DNA from: Craterostigma plantagineum
Lineage: Eukaryota > Streptophyta > Magnoliopsida > Lamiales > Linderniaceae
NCBI GenBank assembly: GCA_027422505.1
Contig: JAPQWV010000668.1
Location: 236,001-300,000 of the forward strand
Length of the DNA: 64,000 nucleotides
Reading direction: 5' to 3'
Shown here: piece by piece, positions 35,367 through 48,446 of the stretch
Layout of the letters: each line of letters opens with the position of its first letter
Position numbering within the stretch: the first letter of the stretch is position 1
Made by a program: the position numbers and the translations under genes
Notes under the pieces: model-generated
Told to the model about the DNA's origin: nothing
What the model saw: the letters and a program-made list of their open reading frames with translations, nothing else
The model's database searches: none

Positions 35367-36180
35367 CCCTCACTGTAGTAGAGGTTTCATCCACAACTAA
35401 TCCTTCCTTTTTCACGCGATGCATTGGTCCCTTCCTTCCGTCTCCGCGTTTTCAAGAGTAGAAAAACAAAATGCTTTTCCATTATGGATAATATCATCAA
35501 ACTTGTGAATTTCCTTGGTATACGAGGTGCTGTGTGTTTTAGAAGAGAGGACACTTTATCAACTTATAATCAATTCTGCTTAAATTTTATAGATAGTGCA
35601 AACGCCAATATATATATATATATATATATTCATATATATATGCACATACAGTGGTGTGGGGTCGATTATTGATGATCTAACACGTCAATCCGGAAAAAGA
35701 TTGGCTAAAAATTGACTGGTCATTTGTTATATGTATAGTCACCCTCACGGTAAAAAATAAAATAAGAAACATTTCCCAAGTTGTAGCCTGCATCCGACAG
35801 CCCCGTTTATACAGTTATACTGTTAATATACTAATACTATGTGTTTCCTGTAACCTGCAAATGACACCCAACTCTTCCTCTCCACCTGTAGTAATTCTTG
35901 CTACGCTTTCTGTTCTCTTTACTCCAAACGGCTAATTGTCCAATTCATTCATTATCCTCACCCTCTCCACATACAGTTTTTCATATAAAGTAAAATGTAG
36001 TTTTTTTGTCCCTCGAAACAACAAAAATGAATCTTTTTTATGAGGTGGGTGCAGTCGGATTGGTGGACAATTGCTGGTCGCTGTCGGCCACGACTCTCTT
36101 TCTGTCGGTATTTTCCAAGTCTCATTAGGACGGTGTCGTCTTTGTTTTTTTTTTTTAAAAAATTAATTTAACTTTGTGGT
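35367..36180. other. Intergenic: SKL1 3' region to copia element 1
   Basis: SKL1 3' UTR, a TA microsatellite (about 35608-35640) and AT-rich spacer. No gene seen. Confidence 0.5.
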
Positions 36181-36727
36181 TGTGAGGGTGATTCACAAGA
36201 TATGAATGAGCTCGACTGATGATCTTTGAAGTGTTAGAGCTCGATGTGAAGAAGAAGAAAACGCTGAATGAAGGAAAACGTTTAATCAGCTAAGGAGGAA
36301 TCGCTGGCGGGAAAACAAGTCACTTACAAAGTCGCCGCTCCCGTCGACGTTTTCTTCAGCAAACGAAAGAAGTGACCATTAATTCTGGTTATTCACGCGA
36401 GGGAGCTGAACTTCATATTTAAAACAAAGTTTTAGTGTGTGATCGAGCTCATTCTACTGTGTGTAACTTTTCTGTGCGTGAGAGAGAGGGAAAGCCGATA
36501 ACGCAAATGTTGTAGAGTGGCGTGGACTCTGTAAAATCCTGTGATTTGTACCAATAAAGGATCGGTGCTTGGACCGTGGACGTAGGCTACACATCGTAGC
36601 TTAACCACGTTATATCTGGGTTAATTTCGACTTCTGTTTTGATTCAATTTGCTTCAATTCGATCACGTTAGGTTAGCGACCTATCCTGCGTGTGGTTTGA
36701 ATATTGCTAAGCTGAGTATCCTCAACA
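36181..36727 (+). repeat. 5' LTR of copia element 1
   Basis: 547 bp; pairs with 41398-41924. Confidence 0.9.
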
Positions 36728-36798
36728 ATTGGTGCGGTGAGCGTGGAACATCATGCGGCTGAAGCAATCTGTGAATTGAAGAAACAAAATTGAGGAGG

Positions 36799-39700
36799 AT
36801 GAGTTCATTGCGGTTTGAGGTCGAGAAATTCACTGGTCTGAATGATTTCAGCCTATGGAGGTTGAAGATGAAGGCTCTACTGGTTCAGCAAGGATTGATT
36901 GAGGCTCTAAAGGATGAGAAGAACATGCCGGCAGAAATGAGTGCAGCTCATAACACGATTATCCTGAGTTTGGGAGACAAGGTACTGAGATAGGTCTCTA
37001 AGGAAGAAACAACTGCTGGATTGTGGCTGAAATTGGAGAGCTTGTACATGACAAAGTCTCTGGCAAATCGGCTATACTTGAAGCAGTCACTATACTCATA
37101 TACAATAACGGAGGACAAGCCAATTGATGAGCAAATTGACCAATTCAGTAAACTGTCATTGACTTGGAGAACATTGAGGTAGAGATAGAGGATGAAGACC
37201 AGACATTGCTGCTCCTTTGTTCCCTTCCCAGAAGTTACCAGCACTTTAAGAAAACACTCATGTTGCAAATGAAACACTGTCACTTGAGGATGTTCTGTCT
37301 GCAATACACAAGCAGCTGAACAATAAGAGTGAGGCCAAACCTATGGTGAATGCGGAGAGCTTAAGTGTTAGAGGAAGGTGGGAGAAAAGAGAGGGAAAGA
37401 AAGGAAAGAAGGATAGGTCAAAATCAAGGGGGAAGTCCAAGGTAAAGATGAAATCCTATCACTGCCAGGAAGAAGGACGCATAAAAAGGTTCTGCCCTCA
37501 GAGAACAAAAGGTCTGCAGCCTAAAGTGAAGGAACAAGGTGAGGTTTCAGCAGTGTCTGATGGCTACGAGTCAGCAGAGGTGCTGAATGTCACTGAGGTT
37601 GAAAAATACAAGGAGTGGCTGATGGATTCTGGCTGCTCCTTCCATTTGCCTTCAAACAAGTCATGGTTAATGAACTTTAGGAAGATTGAGGGAGGCAGAG
37701 TCTGCTTGGAAATGATACACCATGCAGGATTTAAGGGATTGGCTCTGTCAGATTGAGAATGCACACTGGAAGTTAAGTAGTCCTGGATGATGTAAGGTTC
37801 ATCCCAGAAATGAGAAGAAACCTGATATCTGTGGGTATACTAGATGATTTGGGTTATGAGACAGATACCAAGAATGGACAAATGAAAGTGTCAAGGGCTC
37901 ACTGCTTGTGATGAAGGGAGTCAAGAGGAATGGTGTCTACTCACTACTAGGCTCTAAGTGGTAAGAGCAGTATCTGTGGCAAAGAAAGGAGATGATCTGG
38001 CAAGCCTTTGGCACAGAAGATTAGGCCATGTGAGTGATGGGAGGGCAGAAGCTAGAGAAGTTGGAGTTCTGTGAAAATTGTGTATTTGGGAAGTCTCACA
38101 GAGTCAGCTTTCAGCCACCTCTAAGGCTATCTTGGACTACTTGCACTCTGATCTATGGGGAACAGCTACTGTCTTTGTCCCATGGTGGAGCTAAATACTT
38201 CATGAGCATAATTGATGACTACTCTAGGAAAGTGTGGACTATTATGCTGAGATCTAAGGATAAAGCACTGAAAAGATTTAAGGTCTGGAAGAGGTCAGTA
38301 GAACTCCAAACAGGGAAGAAAATCAAAGTGCTCAGAACTGATAATGGTATTGAGTTCTGCTCAAATGAATTCAACAAGTTCTGTGAGGCAGAGGGGATAA
38401 GGAGACATCGAACCATTCGCTACACTCCTCAGCAAAATGGTCTGGCTGAAGGAATGAACAGAACTTTGCTCGAGAGAAGCGATGCATGTTGATCAGTGCA
38501 AGCCTACCAAAATCTTTCTGGGCAAAAGCTATAACTACAGCAGCTTATCTGATAAACAGGTGTCCTTCAATAGCTATTGGGTGCAAGACACCAGAGGAAA
38601 TGTGGACACCTCAGAGTGTTTGGATGTGTTGCTTATGCACACATAAAGAGAGTTAAGCTGGAATACATGGCAGTTAAGTCCATTTTCATAGGATACCCTG
38701 AAGGAGTTAAGGGGTATAACCTTTGGAGCTTGGAACCTGGAATGAAAAGGTGATTCTTTAGTAGGGATGTGACCTTCACAGAGTCAGAAATGGGAAAACT
38801 GCAGAAGCTAAACTCATCTGATAAGGAGAATCATGATGGATCTGATTTTCTGGGAAGGTTCAACTTGGGGTGGAGCCTATCAGGACTCTGAGAGATCATC
38901 AAGAGGAATCAGATGATGAGGAACAATCACCAGAAGATGATGAGGACAACAACTTTGGAGGTGGAGCACCTACTGGTACTGAAAATTTTTCTGATTATAT
39001 GTTGACCAGGGACAGGGCTAGAAGAGAAACCAGGGCTCCTCAACGCTATGGTCAGGCAGATGTGATTGCTTTTGTTTTCATAATGGCTGAAGAAATTGGT
39101 GAAGAGCCTAAGTCTTACCAGGAAGATGTTACGAGCTGCGAAAGGAAGCATTGGAAATCTGCCATGAATGAGGAGACGATTTCCCTGTGGAAGAATGATA
39201 CCTGGGAGCTGGAAGAAAAACAGAAGAACCAAAGAGTGATAAGCTGCAAGTGGATCTACAAGAAGAAGCTAGAAGCAGACTCAAAAGTCAGGTATAAAGC
39301 TAGAATGGTAGCTCGAGGCTTTACCCAAAGATAGGGAATAGATTACAATGATGTTTTCTTTCCTGTGGTGAAGCAAAGGTCCATTAGATTGCTGCTCTCA
39401 TCAGTGGCTTAGTATAACATAGAGCTGGAACAGCTAGATGTAAAAACAACATTTCTGTTTGGAAGCTTGGAAGAAAGTATTCTTATGAATCAGCCTGAAG
39501 GATATGTAAAAGCTGGTACTGAAAACTTAGTATGCAGGCTGAAAAGGTCATTGTATAATGAAGCAAAGCCCCAGGCAATGGAACAAGAGGTTTGATCAGT
39601 TCATGCTCAGAAACAGCTTTGAAAGAAGCAAGTATGTTCCATGTATATATTTTAAAGGAAAGCAGAATTAGAATGTATGCTACCTGTTGCTATATGTAGA

Positions 39701-41340
39701 TGATATGCTTGTGGCAAGTGAAAGCAAGCAGGAAATAGATCATGTCAATGAGCTGTTGAAGTCTGAGTTTGACTTGAAAGACCTCGGGCCAGCCAAAAAG
39801 ATACTAGGAATGGAGATCATCAGAAACAGGTATGAGAATCTTCTGAAGCTTCGCAAAAGGACTACTTAATGTATGTTCTGGATAGGTTTGTAATGAGTGA
39901 ATCAAAGGCAGTGGTGACCCCCTTGGCTGCTCATTTCAGGCTGAGTAAAGGAACAGATGAAGTATCAGAAGGAGAGGCAGAGTACATGAGGAAGATACCT
40001 TATGCAAATGCTGTTGGATCAATAATGTACGCCATGGTCTGCACAAGACCAGATTGGCTTTATTCTCTCAGTGTAGTTAGCAGGTTCATGGCACAACCTA
40101 GGAAGGATTATTCGACTGCCTTGAAGTAGATACTGAGATACATGCGGGGAACATTAGATAAGGGACATTCAAGCAGAGAAAGTCATACACTGAAATAAGT
40201 AAAAATCTGATTGAAGGATTTGTGGATTCAGATTATGCGGGCTACCTTGATACTAGGAAATCTCTTACAGGTTATGTGTTCACCGCATGTGAAACAGAAA
40301 TAAGCTGGAAAGCAACGTTGCAAAAGATGGTTGCATTGACTTAGGCTGTTAAAGAATCAATATGGCTCAGAAGTGTGGTTGCAGAGTTTAGGGGTGTTCA
40401 AAATAACCGAAAAACCGAAAAAACCGACCGAACCGTAAAGAACCGAACCGAAAAGACCGGAACCGAAAAGAACCGAACCGAATTGTAAAAAACCGAACCG
40501 AACCAAATTAAAATGGTTCGGATATCGGATTAAACATACGTAAAACCGAAAAAACCGAAAAACCGAACTGAAATTATCGTACTACATTAAAAACAGAAAA
40601 TATCAAAAATCATTTGTTTTTTTCCCATAATGTAAACAACACAGTATATATAATTTCTTTGGTATACTTTTTTTTCCATTTTTAGATGAATGTTTTCCTC
40701 ACCAATCAAATACTATTTTTTTCCCAAATAATTTGTAGTATCTTCAGTTGAATGTTTTTATATTTTGGTTAGATTTTGTTCCATTTTCATGTTATTTTTT
40801 TCGGACCTTTGAATTATTTTGCTACATATCACGTTCTATGAATCTTCTTTGTTTTTTAATAACCATAAATCGGTTTATGTATTTTCAGCTCATAATATTT
40901 TTTTGTTGATATTAACCGAAAAACCGAACCGAAAAAACCGAACCGAATTACAAAAAACCGAACCGAACCAAATTAAAACGGTTCGGATATCGGATTAAGC
41001 ATACGTAAAACCGAAAACCGAAAAACCGAACCGAAATTTGTAAAAACCGAACCGAACCGACCGATGAACACCCCTAGCAGAGTTGATGACGAAACAGAAA
41101 ATTGAGGTCTTCTGTGATAACCAGAGAGCTGTTTATCTTGCCAAAGACAATGTTCATCATGAGAGAACTAAACATGTGGATGTCAGACTACATTTCATCC
41201 GTGAAGTAGTGAGTTCAGGCAAGATCACAATGAGAAAGATCTCTACTGATCACAATCCAGCAGACATGTGTACCAAGCCAGTTTCAAGCAGGAAATTTAA
41301 CTACTGCTTGGAGCTGATTGGGTGCCCGAATTCTCCCTGA
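36799..41340 (+). pseudogene. Broken copia gag-pol polyprotein
   Basis: Fragments in copia order: gag (RFEVEKFTGLNDFSLWRLKM), degenerate zinc knuckle (YHCQEEGRIKRFCPQ, the knuckle His replaced), protease (EWLMDSGCSFHL), integrase (IDDYSRKVWTIM, RTDNGIEFCSNEF, TPQQNGLAEGMNRTLLER), reverse transcriptase (WKSAMNEETISLWKNDTWEL, LLYVDDMLVAS) and RNase H (FCDNQRAVYLAKDNVHHERT, NPADMCTKP). At least half a dozen stops or frameshifts. The RNase H region is split by a MITE at 40389-41076. Confidence 0.9.
40389..41076. mobile_element. hAT MITE (AACCGAACCG type) nested in copia 1
   Basis: 688 bp. Ends TAGGGGTGTTCAAAATAACC and, inverted, TAGGGGTGTTCATCGGTCGG, with perfect 8-bp target duplications GCAGAGTT (40381-40388 and 41077-41084). 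Subterminal arrays of AACCGAAAA words, AT-rich core. Removing it rejoins the RNase H reading. Confidence 0.95.
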
Positions 41341-41397
41341 ACATGGGAGGAAGAGTTCCAAGTGCGAGGCCTGAGTTGATGAATCAAGATGGAGATT

Positions 41398-41924
41398 TGT
41401 GAGGGTGATTCACAAACTCAAACTGATATGAGGTCGACTGATGATCTTTGAAGTGTTAGAGCTCGATGTGAAGAAGAAGAAAACGCTGAATGAAGGAAAA
41501 CGTTTAATCAGCTAAGGAGGTATCCCTGGCGGGAAAACAAGACACTTACAAAGTCGCCGCTTCCGTCGACGTTTTCTTCAGCAAACGAAAGAAGCGAACG
41601 TTAATGCGGTTATTCACGGTAGTCACTAAATTCGGTTAATTTAGTGTGTGATCGAGCTCATTCTACTACGTGTAACTTTTCTGTGCGTGAGCGAGAGGGA
41701 AAGCTGATTATAGAGTGGCGTGAACTCTGTAAAATCCTATGATTCGTATCAATAAAGGACCGGGCTTGGACCGTGGACGTAGGCTACACATCGTAGCTGA
41801 ACCACGTTATATCTGTGTTAATTTCGATTTCTGTGTTGATTCAATTTGCTTTAATTCAATCACATTAGGTTAGCGATCTATCCTGCGTGTGGTTTGAGTG
41901 TTGCTAAGCCGAGTATCCTCAACA
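41398..41924 (+). repeat. 3' LTR of copia element 1
   Basis: 527 bp; has short indels relative to the 5' LTR. Confidence 0.9.
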
Positions 41925-42135
41925 ATGGTGATGGATGATGGGTCAATTCAATACACTCAAGTCTATTTTAGTGAGAACCGAAAAAGTGATCATAGAGTAT
42001 GCTGGGGGGGGGGGGATCATGCCACTAAAAAGTGGCTAATAAAGGCGTCGTTTGTTTGATTATTTAATTCCTTTTTCTTGCTTATACTCATTTCTAGACC
42101 TGTCAAAATGGCCGACCCTTGCTTATACTCATTTC

Positions 42136-42712
42136 TAGACCTGTCAAAATGGCCGGCGGTCCGCCCGCCCTGCTTATGGGGCGGGCTGGGCTGGGCTGGG
42201 ATTTTTAAGGCCCGCCAGAAGGCAGGTCTAAACGGGCTAGCCCGCGCGGGCTGCGGGCTAGGCGGGGCGGGCAGGCCCGCCAATATTTTAATTAATTTAT
42301 TTTATACACTAAATATATATCTATTTAAATAGAGGAACTATCTAATGATTTATTTATAATTAATGATGTATTTATTAATACATAATTAATGTATATTTAA
42401 ATATTATAGCTAAATAATGAATGATGCATTTATTAATTAATGCATAATTAATGTATATTTAAATATCATAATTAAAATATCATAATTATATAAATAATTC
42501 TTAAATTAATTAAAAAGTTTAAATAAAAATTTCTTAAAAAAAATCAAGGCGGGCGGGGCTGGCCCGCCAGGCGCGCGGCCCCGCTGGCGGGGTGGGCTGG
42601 GCTTCAGTTTTGAGGGCCCGCCACATGGCGGACCAGCCTGCCCCGTCCCGCCAAACAGCAGACTTTGGCGGGCGGGGGCCAGCCTGCCCGGCCCGGCCCA
42701 TTGACCGTTCTA
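42136..42712. mobile_element. hAT MITE (TAGACCTGTCAAAATGG type)
   Basis: 577 bp. Ends TAGACCTGTCAAAATGGCCG and, inverted, TAGAACGGTCAATGGGCCG. Target duplications CTCATTTC (42128-42135 and 42713-42720). GC-rich GGCGGGC subterminal blocks and an AT-rich core. The left target site plus terminal repeat is present twice in tandem (42087 and 42128). Confidence 0.88.
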
Positions 42713-42720
42713 CTCATTTC

Positions 42721-43046
42721 TACCATTTCACGTGAATTAAAGCTGCTGAATTCGAAATAGTTGCTCTTACATCGCCGTTGTTGATTTTCTGTTTATGTTT
42801 CGTTCCATCTCCATAAATATGCGCGAGCTATTTAACATTTCTTCCTTGCACAAGTATGTTTTTAAACTATTGGAATCTTTCCGTTTCCATATATATTCAC
42901 GAGCTATTTAACATTTCTTCCTTGCAGGCGTAGACCTTGAACCCAAGGTTCCGGCATTTTGAATACTTCTGCGTTCTGCCCACATAGCTATTTGAATTAG
43001 ATTTTAAAGGTTCGTCTCTTTACCTTGTCCTCATATACATATATAG
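42721..43046. other. Spacer between hAT MITE and copia 2
   Basis: Contains GAGCTATTTAACATTTCTTC twice (about 42827 and 42901), a roughly 75-bp-spaced direct repeat. May be 5' sequence of the decayed kinase gene. Nothing else seen. Confidence 0.4.
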
Positions 43047-43628
43047 TGTTAGGATATGCGGAAATCCCCGATAATTATTTGCCCGAAAAATGACGATAAT
43101 AAATAAACGAGACGAAAATAAATTTGGACAGTGACACGAGATTTACGTGGTTCGGTCAGAATGACCTACGTCCACGGGCCGGAGGGTAGAACTTTATTAT
43201 GTGGAGTGATTACAAACACGTACAATGACGTGATACAGCTACAACAATATTAGGAGTAGGCTACACAAGAAATATCGGATAAGTGTGACCGAGGAATAAA
43301 CCCTCGCTGAAGATATTGTGGTGGTATCTGTGGCCTGTGGCAATTTTCCCTTCGATCTGAGCTCTCGTATTTATAGGCAATATTTGCCTTTGATCTGCCG
43401 TGGAAAAATGAGCAAAAATGACTGCTCCTTTCTTTGAATCAACAACATCTGCCAACTTTGACTATAGAAACCCACGTGAACAATGCAAATGATTTCTTTC
43501 TTCATTTAAAGCCATTTGATAGATGTACGGCGCCTGATAAATGAATAGCAAGTCTCATTTGCTTTTTCTTACCAACCACGTGAAGTTCCCAAGTGTTGAA
43601 TAGTCCAAGATATCAAGCTCACCTAACA
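43047..43628 (-). repeat. 3' LTR of copia element 2
   Basis: 582 bp, same length as its partner at 47173-47754. Confidence 0.95.
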
Positions 43629-43731
43629 AATCTCCACCTTGAGCTTGATTCCAAAAATCACTCCACCTTAATTAGTAACACCTTTAGTCACTATCTTTGT
43701 CTCCCTCCGTCCATAGCCCCGACGGGCTAGT

Positions 43732-46700
43732 TCACCATTTTAAAACATCAATCAAGTCCAAGAAATGCTTGAACTTGGAAATTGGAAAAGCCATTGCATA
43801 CATAATATTGCCAACTGCACTTGAGTAAGGAACTCGTGCCATGTACGCTTCTTCCTCATCTGATGATGGTGACTGAGCAGCGCTTAGCCTAAAATGGCTA
43901 GCAAGAGGAGTGCTGACTGGTTTGGCATCGCTCATGCCAAATCTCTCCAAGACCTTCTTGTGGTAACTTTCCTGGGTCAGGTATAACTTACCAACTCCTC
44001 TATCACGTTTAATCTCCATACCAAGAATCTTCTTAGCTGCTCCCAAATCTTTCATCTCAAATTCACCATTCAATAAGGCCTTCAACTGGTGAATTTCTGC
44101 AAGATTCTTAGCCGCAATGAGCATATCATCAACATATAACAACAGATAAATGAACGAACTGTCATTTAACTTCCGGAAGTAAACACAACTATCATACTTG
44201 CTCCTGGAGAAACCATGACCCAACATGAAAGAATCAAACCGTTTATACCACTGTCTTGGAGACTGCTTTAATCCGTATAAGGATTTCTTCAGTAAACAAA
44301 CTTGGTCTTCCTTGCCTTCAACTATGAAGCCTTCAGGTTGCTTCATATAAATCTGTTCATCTAAATCGCCATGTAAGAACGCTGTCTTGACGTCAAGCTG
44401 TTCTAACTCCAAATCATATATGGCAACGAATGCAAGTAATACACGAATAGAGCTATGTCTAACGACAGGTGAGAACACATCATTAAAATCAACACCTTGT
44501 ACCTGACTATAGCCTTTCGCGACTAATCGTGCCTTATACCTTGCATCGTCAGAACCAGATAAACCTTCTTTATTCTTGAAGACCCACTTACATCCGACTA
44601 TTTTCTTTTTCTTCGGCGGCGGCACAAGAATCCACGTACCGTTCTTGTGCAGAGACTCCATTTCTTCATTCATCGCTATCAGCCACTTATCAGAATTATC
44701 ATCGCTTATTGCCTCCGAATAGGTAGAAGGTTCGCCGCCTCCACCTGTTTCTTGCGCCACTGATAAAGCATACGAAACTAAATTTACGTACCGCTGTGGT
44801 AGTTGAATCTCCCGTCTCTCCCTATCTCTGGCTATAGAATATTCCTGCTCGACGCTTTCATCTTCAACAGAATCTGAATCAGGTTCTGGCTCATCCTGAT
44901 TTGTTGAACTCGTAGCAGTGTCATCTGAAAGATCTTTGTTGATCTCGAGCTCCACCTCGCTGTGTACACTATCCTTCTTTTCTTGATTAGAAGAGTTAGT
45001 AGACTCTTTCGAAGGATGTAACATAGAAGACTCATCAAAAGTAACATCTCTGCTAATTATAAATTTGGGTGACATGGGATTAGGATAATATAGTCTATAT
45101 CCTTTCACCCCTGAAGCGTAACCGAGGAAAATACACTTCTTAGCTCTAGGCTCTAACTTTCCCTCGTTTACGTGCATATAAGCTGGGCACCCAAATATTC
45201 TTAAGTTGGAATAATCAGCAGGAGTACCTGACCATACTTCCTCAGGAGTCTTAAAATTTATCGGTGAACACGGTGAGCGGTTGACAATATAACATGCTGC
45301 GGCGATAGCTTCAGCCCAAAATCATTTGTCAACCCAGCGTTGGAGATCATACATCGAGCTCTCTCTAAAAGCATCCGGTTCATGCGCTCGGCAACACCAT
45401 TTTGTTGAGGCGTCATTCTAACAGTGTGATGTCGAGCAATTCCTTCATTTTTGCAAAACTCGTTGAACTCGCTTCCACAAAACTCTAAGCCATTATCTGT
45501 CCGCAACCGCTTGATCTGTTTTCCAGTCTGCTTTTCAATCAAAGCTTTCCATTGTTTAAATGTTAGGAAAACATCACTTTTCTGCTTAAGAAAATAGACC
45601 CAGACTTTCCTTGAAAAATCATCAATGAAAGTCAACATGTATCTTGCACCACCTTTGGACGGAACACGAGAAGGACCCCATACATCAGAATGAATATAGT
45701 CCAAAGTACCTTTCGTCCTGTGGACTGCTGGCGAATTGAAGCTGACTCGTTTCTGCTTCCCAAAAATACAGTGTTCGCAAAAGTCCATCTTACCAGTACT
45801 TTGACCGCAAAGTAGGCCCCGCTTGCTTAAAATCGTCAAGCCTTTTTCTCCCATGTGTCCAAGTCGCATATTCCATAATCTCGTGGTATCAACCTCCGGG
45901 GATGTCGAAACTGCAGCGGAACCTGTAACAGTAGTTCCCTGCAAAATATATAAATTTCCAGACCTGCAAGCTTTCATCACGACAAGGGCACCTCTGGCAA
46001 TCTTTAAAACTCCACCTTCACCTGAGAACCTGCACCCTTGAGATTCAAGTGTGCCTAAAGAGATAAGATTTCTCTTCATATCTGGAACATGTCTGACTTC
46101 TGTGAGCGTTCGGATAATTCCGTCGAACATCTTGATCCTAACTATGCCTTTACCAACAACTTTACACGGAGCATCATTTCCCATTAAAACATATCCACCA
46201 TCGAATTTTTCATATGTGGAAAAATAATCTCGACTCCGACTTATGTGGTAAGAACAACCCGAATCTAAGATCCACTCATTATCAGACCTAACAATATTTG
46301 CAGTTGCTACAAAAATAGTTCCATCGCTCTCATCGGCAGCTAAACTAGCTTCGGCGGGTTTATTAAACTGCTGATTATTTTTCTCTTTATTTTTTAATTT
46401 AAAACAATCAGCTTTAATGTGTCCCTTTTTCTTGCAAAAATTACAGACTTTATTTCTGTACCTGGATTTCGACCTTTCTTTAGATCTACTACTTTCAGCA
46501 TCTCTACGTTCTGGTCTTCCCCGTGCAAACAGGCCTTCTGCCTGGCTACCACTTGTTGCTTCCATAATATCCCTGTCTATCTGTTCTTTCGATTGTAAAG
46601 CGGATTTGACACTAGAATATGATATTGTGTCTTTTTCGTATATAATCGTGTCACGAAAATGTTTTAAAGACGAGGGAAGGGAACACAACAATATTATGGC

Positions 46701-47132
46701 CTGATCTTCGTCCGTCACTTTTACTTCTACGTTTGCCAAATCAATAATGATAGAATCGAATTTATCGAGATGCGAGAGAATAGAAGTACCTTCCGTCATT
46801 TTCATACTGTATAGCTTCTGCTTTAAATAAAGCCGATTCTCCTTAGTTTTCTTCATGTAGATAGCTTTTAGCGTATCCCACATACCCATGGCCGTCGTCT
46901 CCGTGGCAACTTCTTGTAAAACCTCGTAAGAGAGATTTAATATAATAGCCGATCTGGCTTTCTTGTCCAATTCATTAAATTGATCGTCCTTCATTTCGGT
47001 TGGTTTCTTCTTTGCGCCTTCAAGCGCCACCTCGCAACCGTCTTGAATGAGTATGGCCTCCATCTTGAGACTCCACATTGCAAAGTTGACGTTTCTGTCG
47101 AACTTTTCAATTGACATTTTTGTTATCGTCAT
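43732..47132 (-). pseudogene. Copia gag-pol with one frameshift and RNase H deletion
   Basis: Frame 1 (47132-45258): gag (MTITKMSIEKFDRNVNFAMW), CCHC knuckle CNFCKKKGHIKADC, protease WILDSGCSYH, GAG-pre-integrase LWNMRLGHMGEKG, and integrase HSDVWGPSRV, LRTDNGLEFC, TPQQNGVAERMN. At about 45320 one T is missing (GATTTTGG for GATTTTTGG), shifting the frame just before the expected FWAEA. Frame 2 (about 45320-43732): CKWVFKNKEG, YKARLVAKGYSQVQGVDF, LDVKTAFLHGDLDE, LLYVDDMLIAA. After VGNIMYAMA the sequence jumps to FPISKFKHFLDLIDVLKW, so nearly all of RNase H (DNQ/H motifs) is gone in frame. Confidence 0.93.
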
Positions 47133-47172
47133 GGTGGCTAAAAAATAAATCGGGTTGGCTCTGATACCAATT

Positions 47173-47754
47173 TGTTAGGATATGCGGAAATCCCCGATAA
47201 TTATTTGCCCGAAAAATGACGATAATAAATAAACGAGACGAAAATAAATTTGGACAGTGACACGAGATTTACGTGGTTCGGTCAGAATGACCTACGTCCA
47301 CGGGCCGGAGGGTAGAACTTTATTATGTGGAGTGATTACAAACACGTACAATGACGTGATACAGCTACAACAATATTAGGAGTAGGCTACACAAGAAATA
47401 TCGGATAAGTGTGACCGAGGAATAAACCCTCGCTGAAGATATTGTGGTGGTATCTGTGGCCTGTGGCAATTTTCCCTTCGATCTGAGCTCTCGTATTTAT
47501 AGGCAATATTTGCCTTTGATCTGCCGTGGAAAAATGAGCAAAAATGATTGCTCCTTTCTTTGAATCAACAACATCTGCCAACTTTGACTATAGAAACCCA
47601 CGTGAACAATGCAAATGATTTCTTTCTTCATTTAAAGCCATTTGATAGATGTACGGCGCCTGATAAATGAATAGCAAGTCTCATTTGCTTTTTCTTACCA
47701 ACCACGTGAAGTTCCCAAGTGTTGAATAGTCCAAGATATCAAGCTCACCTAACA
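47173..47754 (-). repeat. 5' LTR of copia element 2
   Basis: 582 bp; adjacent to the tRNA-Met PBS. Confidence 0.95.
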
Positions 47755-48446
47755 TATAGGATGTTTCGTTTGTCTCTATCTCTATGTTTGTAAAGATTAT
47801 TTCGCTTTTTGGTTTCAATTTCAACATAGTTTTTCTTTTCCTTTTTTTCATGTGATATGAGTTTCAGGTTCAATGTGTAATAATCTATCTTTTCGTGACT
47901 GCCAATGCCATAGCTGAGTTGGTTGTCAACGACTCTTGCAGAAGTTGTAGGAGCCGTGGCATTCGCGGGTTTACTGGTAATAATCATTTGCTGTTGCCTT
48001 TTTTCAAGGCAGGAATGTTTTAAGAACGTCTGAGACTGGTTCTTCCGATCCATCAGTCCAAGGTAATACCTTCTTCGTATCTACAGTTCTACACCTAAGC
48101 TACATTTCCAAATTAAAAATGGTGACATATCAAAATTTTTTGACAAGTGCAGTTGGAAGATGTGTGGGAATTGAATTCACTCTGCGAGGTGCTAGGAGAT
48201 TTCAGATGGAAGAACTGTTGCTGGCAACCAAAAATTTCTGTGACAAGAATCTGATAGGAAATGGAAGTTTGGTGAAGTTTATAGAGGATTGTTGGAGGGA
48301 GGAGTTTGTTGAAGATGTCTGAGGTCTCTCGGTTGAGTGTAATACCGCGAATCTGCCTAACATCTCAAAGCATTTTATTGCTACTTTTTCAAAATAAAAC
48401 TGAAAATTGTCTACAACAATCAAGATATGTTGTATCACCTTGTTTC

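Larger units (their letters stand above)
36181..41924 (+). mobile_element. Degenerate Ty1/copia retrotransposon 1
   Basis: LTRs 36181-36727 and 41398-41924 (TGTGAGGGTGATTCACAA to GTATCCTCAACA), clearly diverged by SNPs and indels. Target duplication GTGGT/ATGGT (4 of 5). Just inside the 5' LTR is TTGGTGCGGTGAGCG (PBS region), and GATGGAGATT (PPT) precedes the 3' LTR. The internal region carries gag-pol broken by many stops, and a hAT MITE. Older than the 43047 element. Confidence 0.88.
43047..47754 (-). mobile_element. Young Ty1/copia retrotransposon 2, RNase H deleted
   Basis: 4708 bp. LTRs 43047-43628 and 47173-47754 are both 582 bp and almost identical (I see C/T at 43421 versus 47547). 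TGTTAGGATATG to CACCTAACA, perfect target duplication TATAG (43042-43046 and 47755-47759). PBS TGGTATCAGAGCC (minus, 47157-47169); PPT GCTCAAGGTGGAGATT next to the 43628 end. It carries gag to RT, but RNase H is internally deleted. Confidence 0.95.

Noticed and set aside
36728..36750. Classic tRNA-Met PBS for copia element 1
   Set aside because: The sequence after the LTR is TTGGTGCGGTGAGCG, not TGGTATCAGAGC; the primer tRNA cannot be named.
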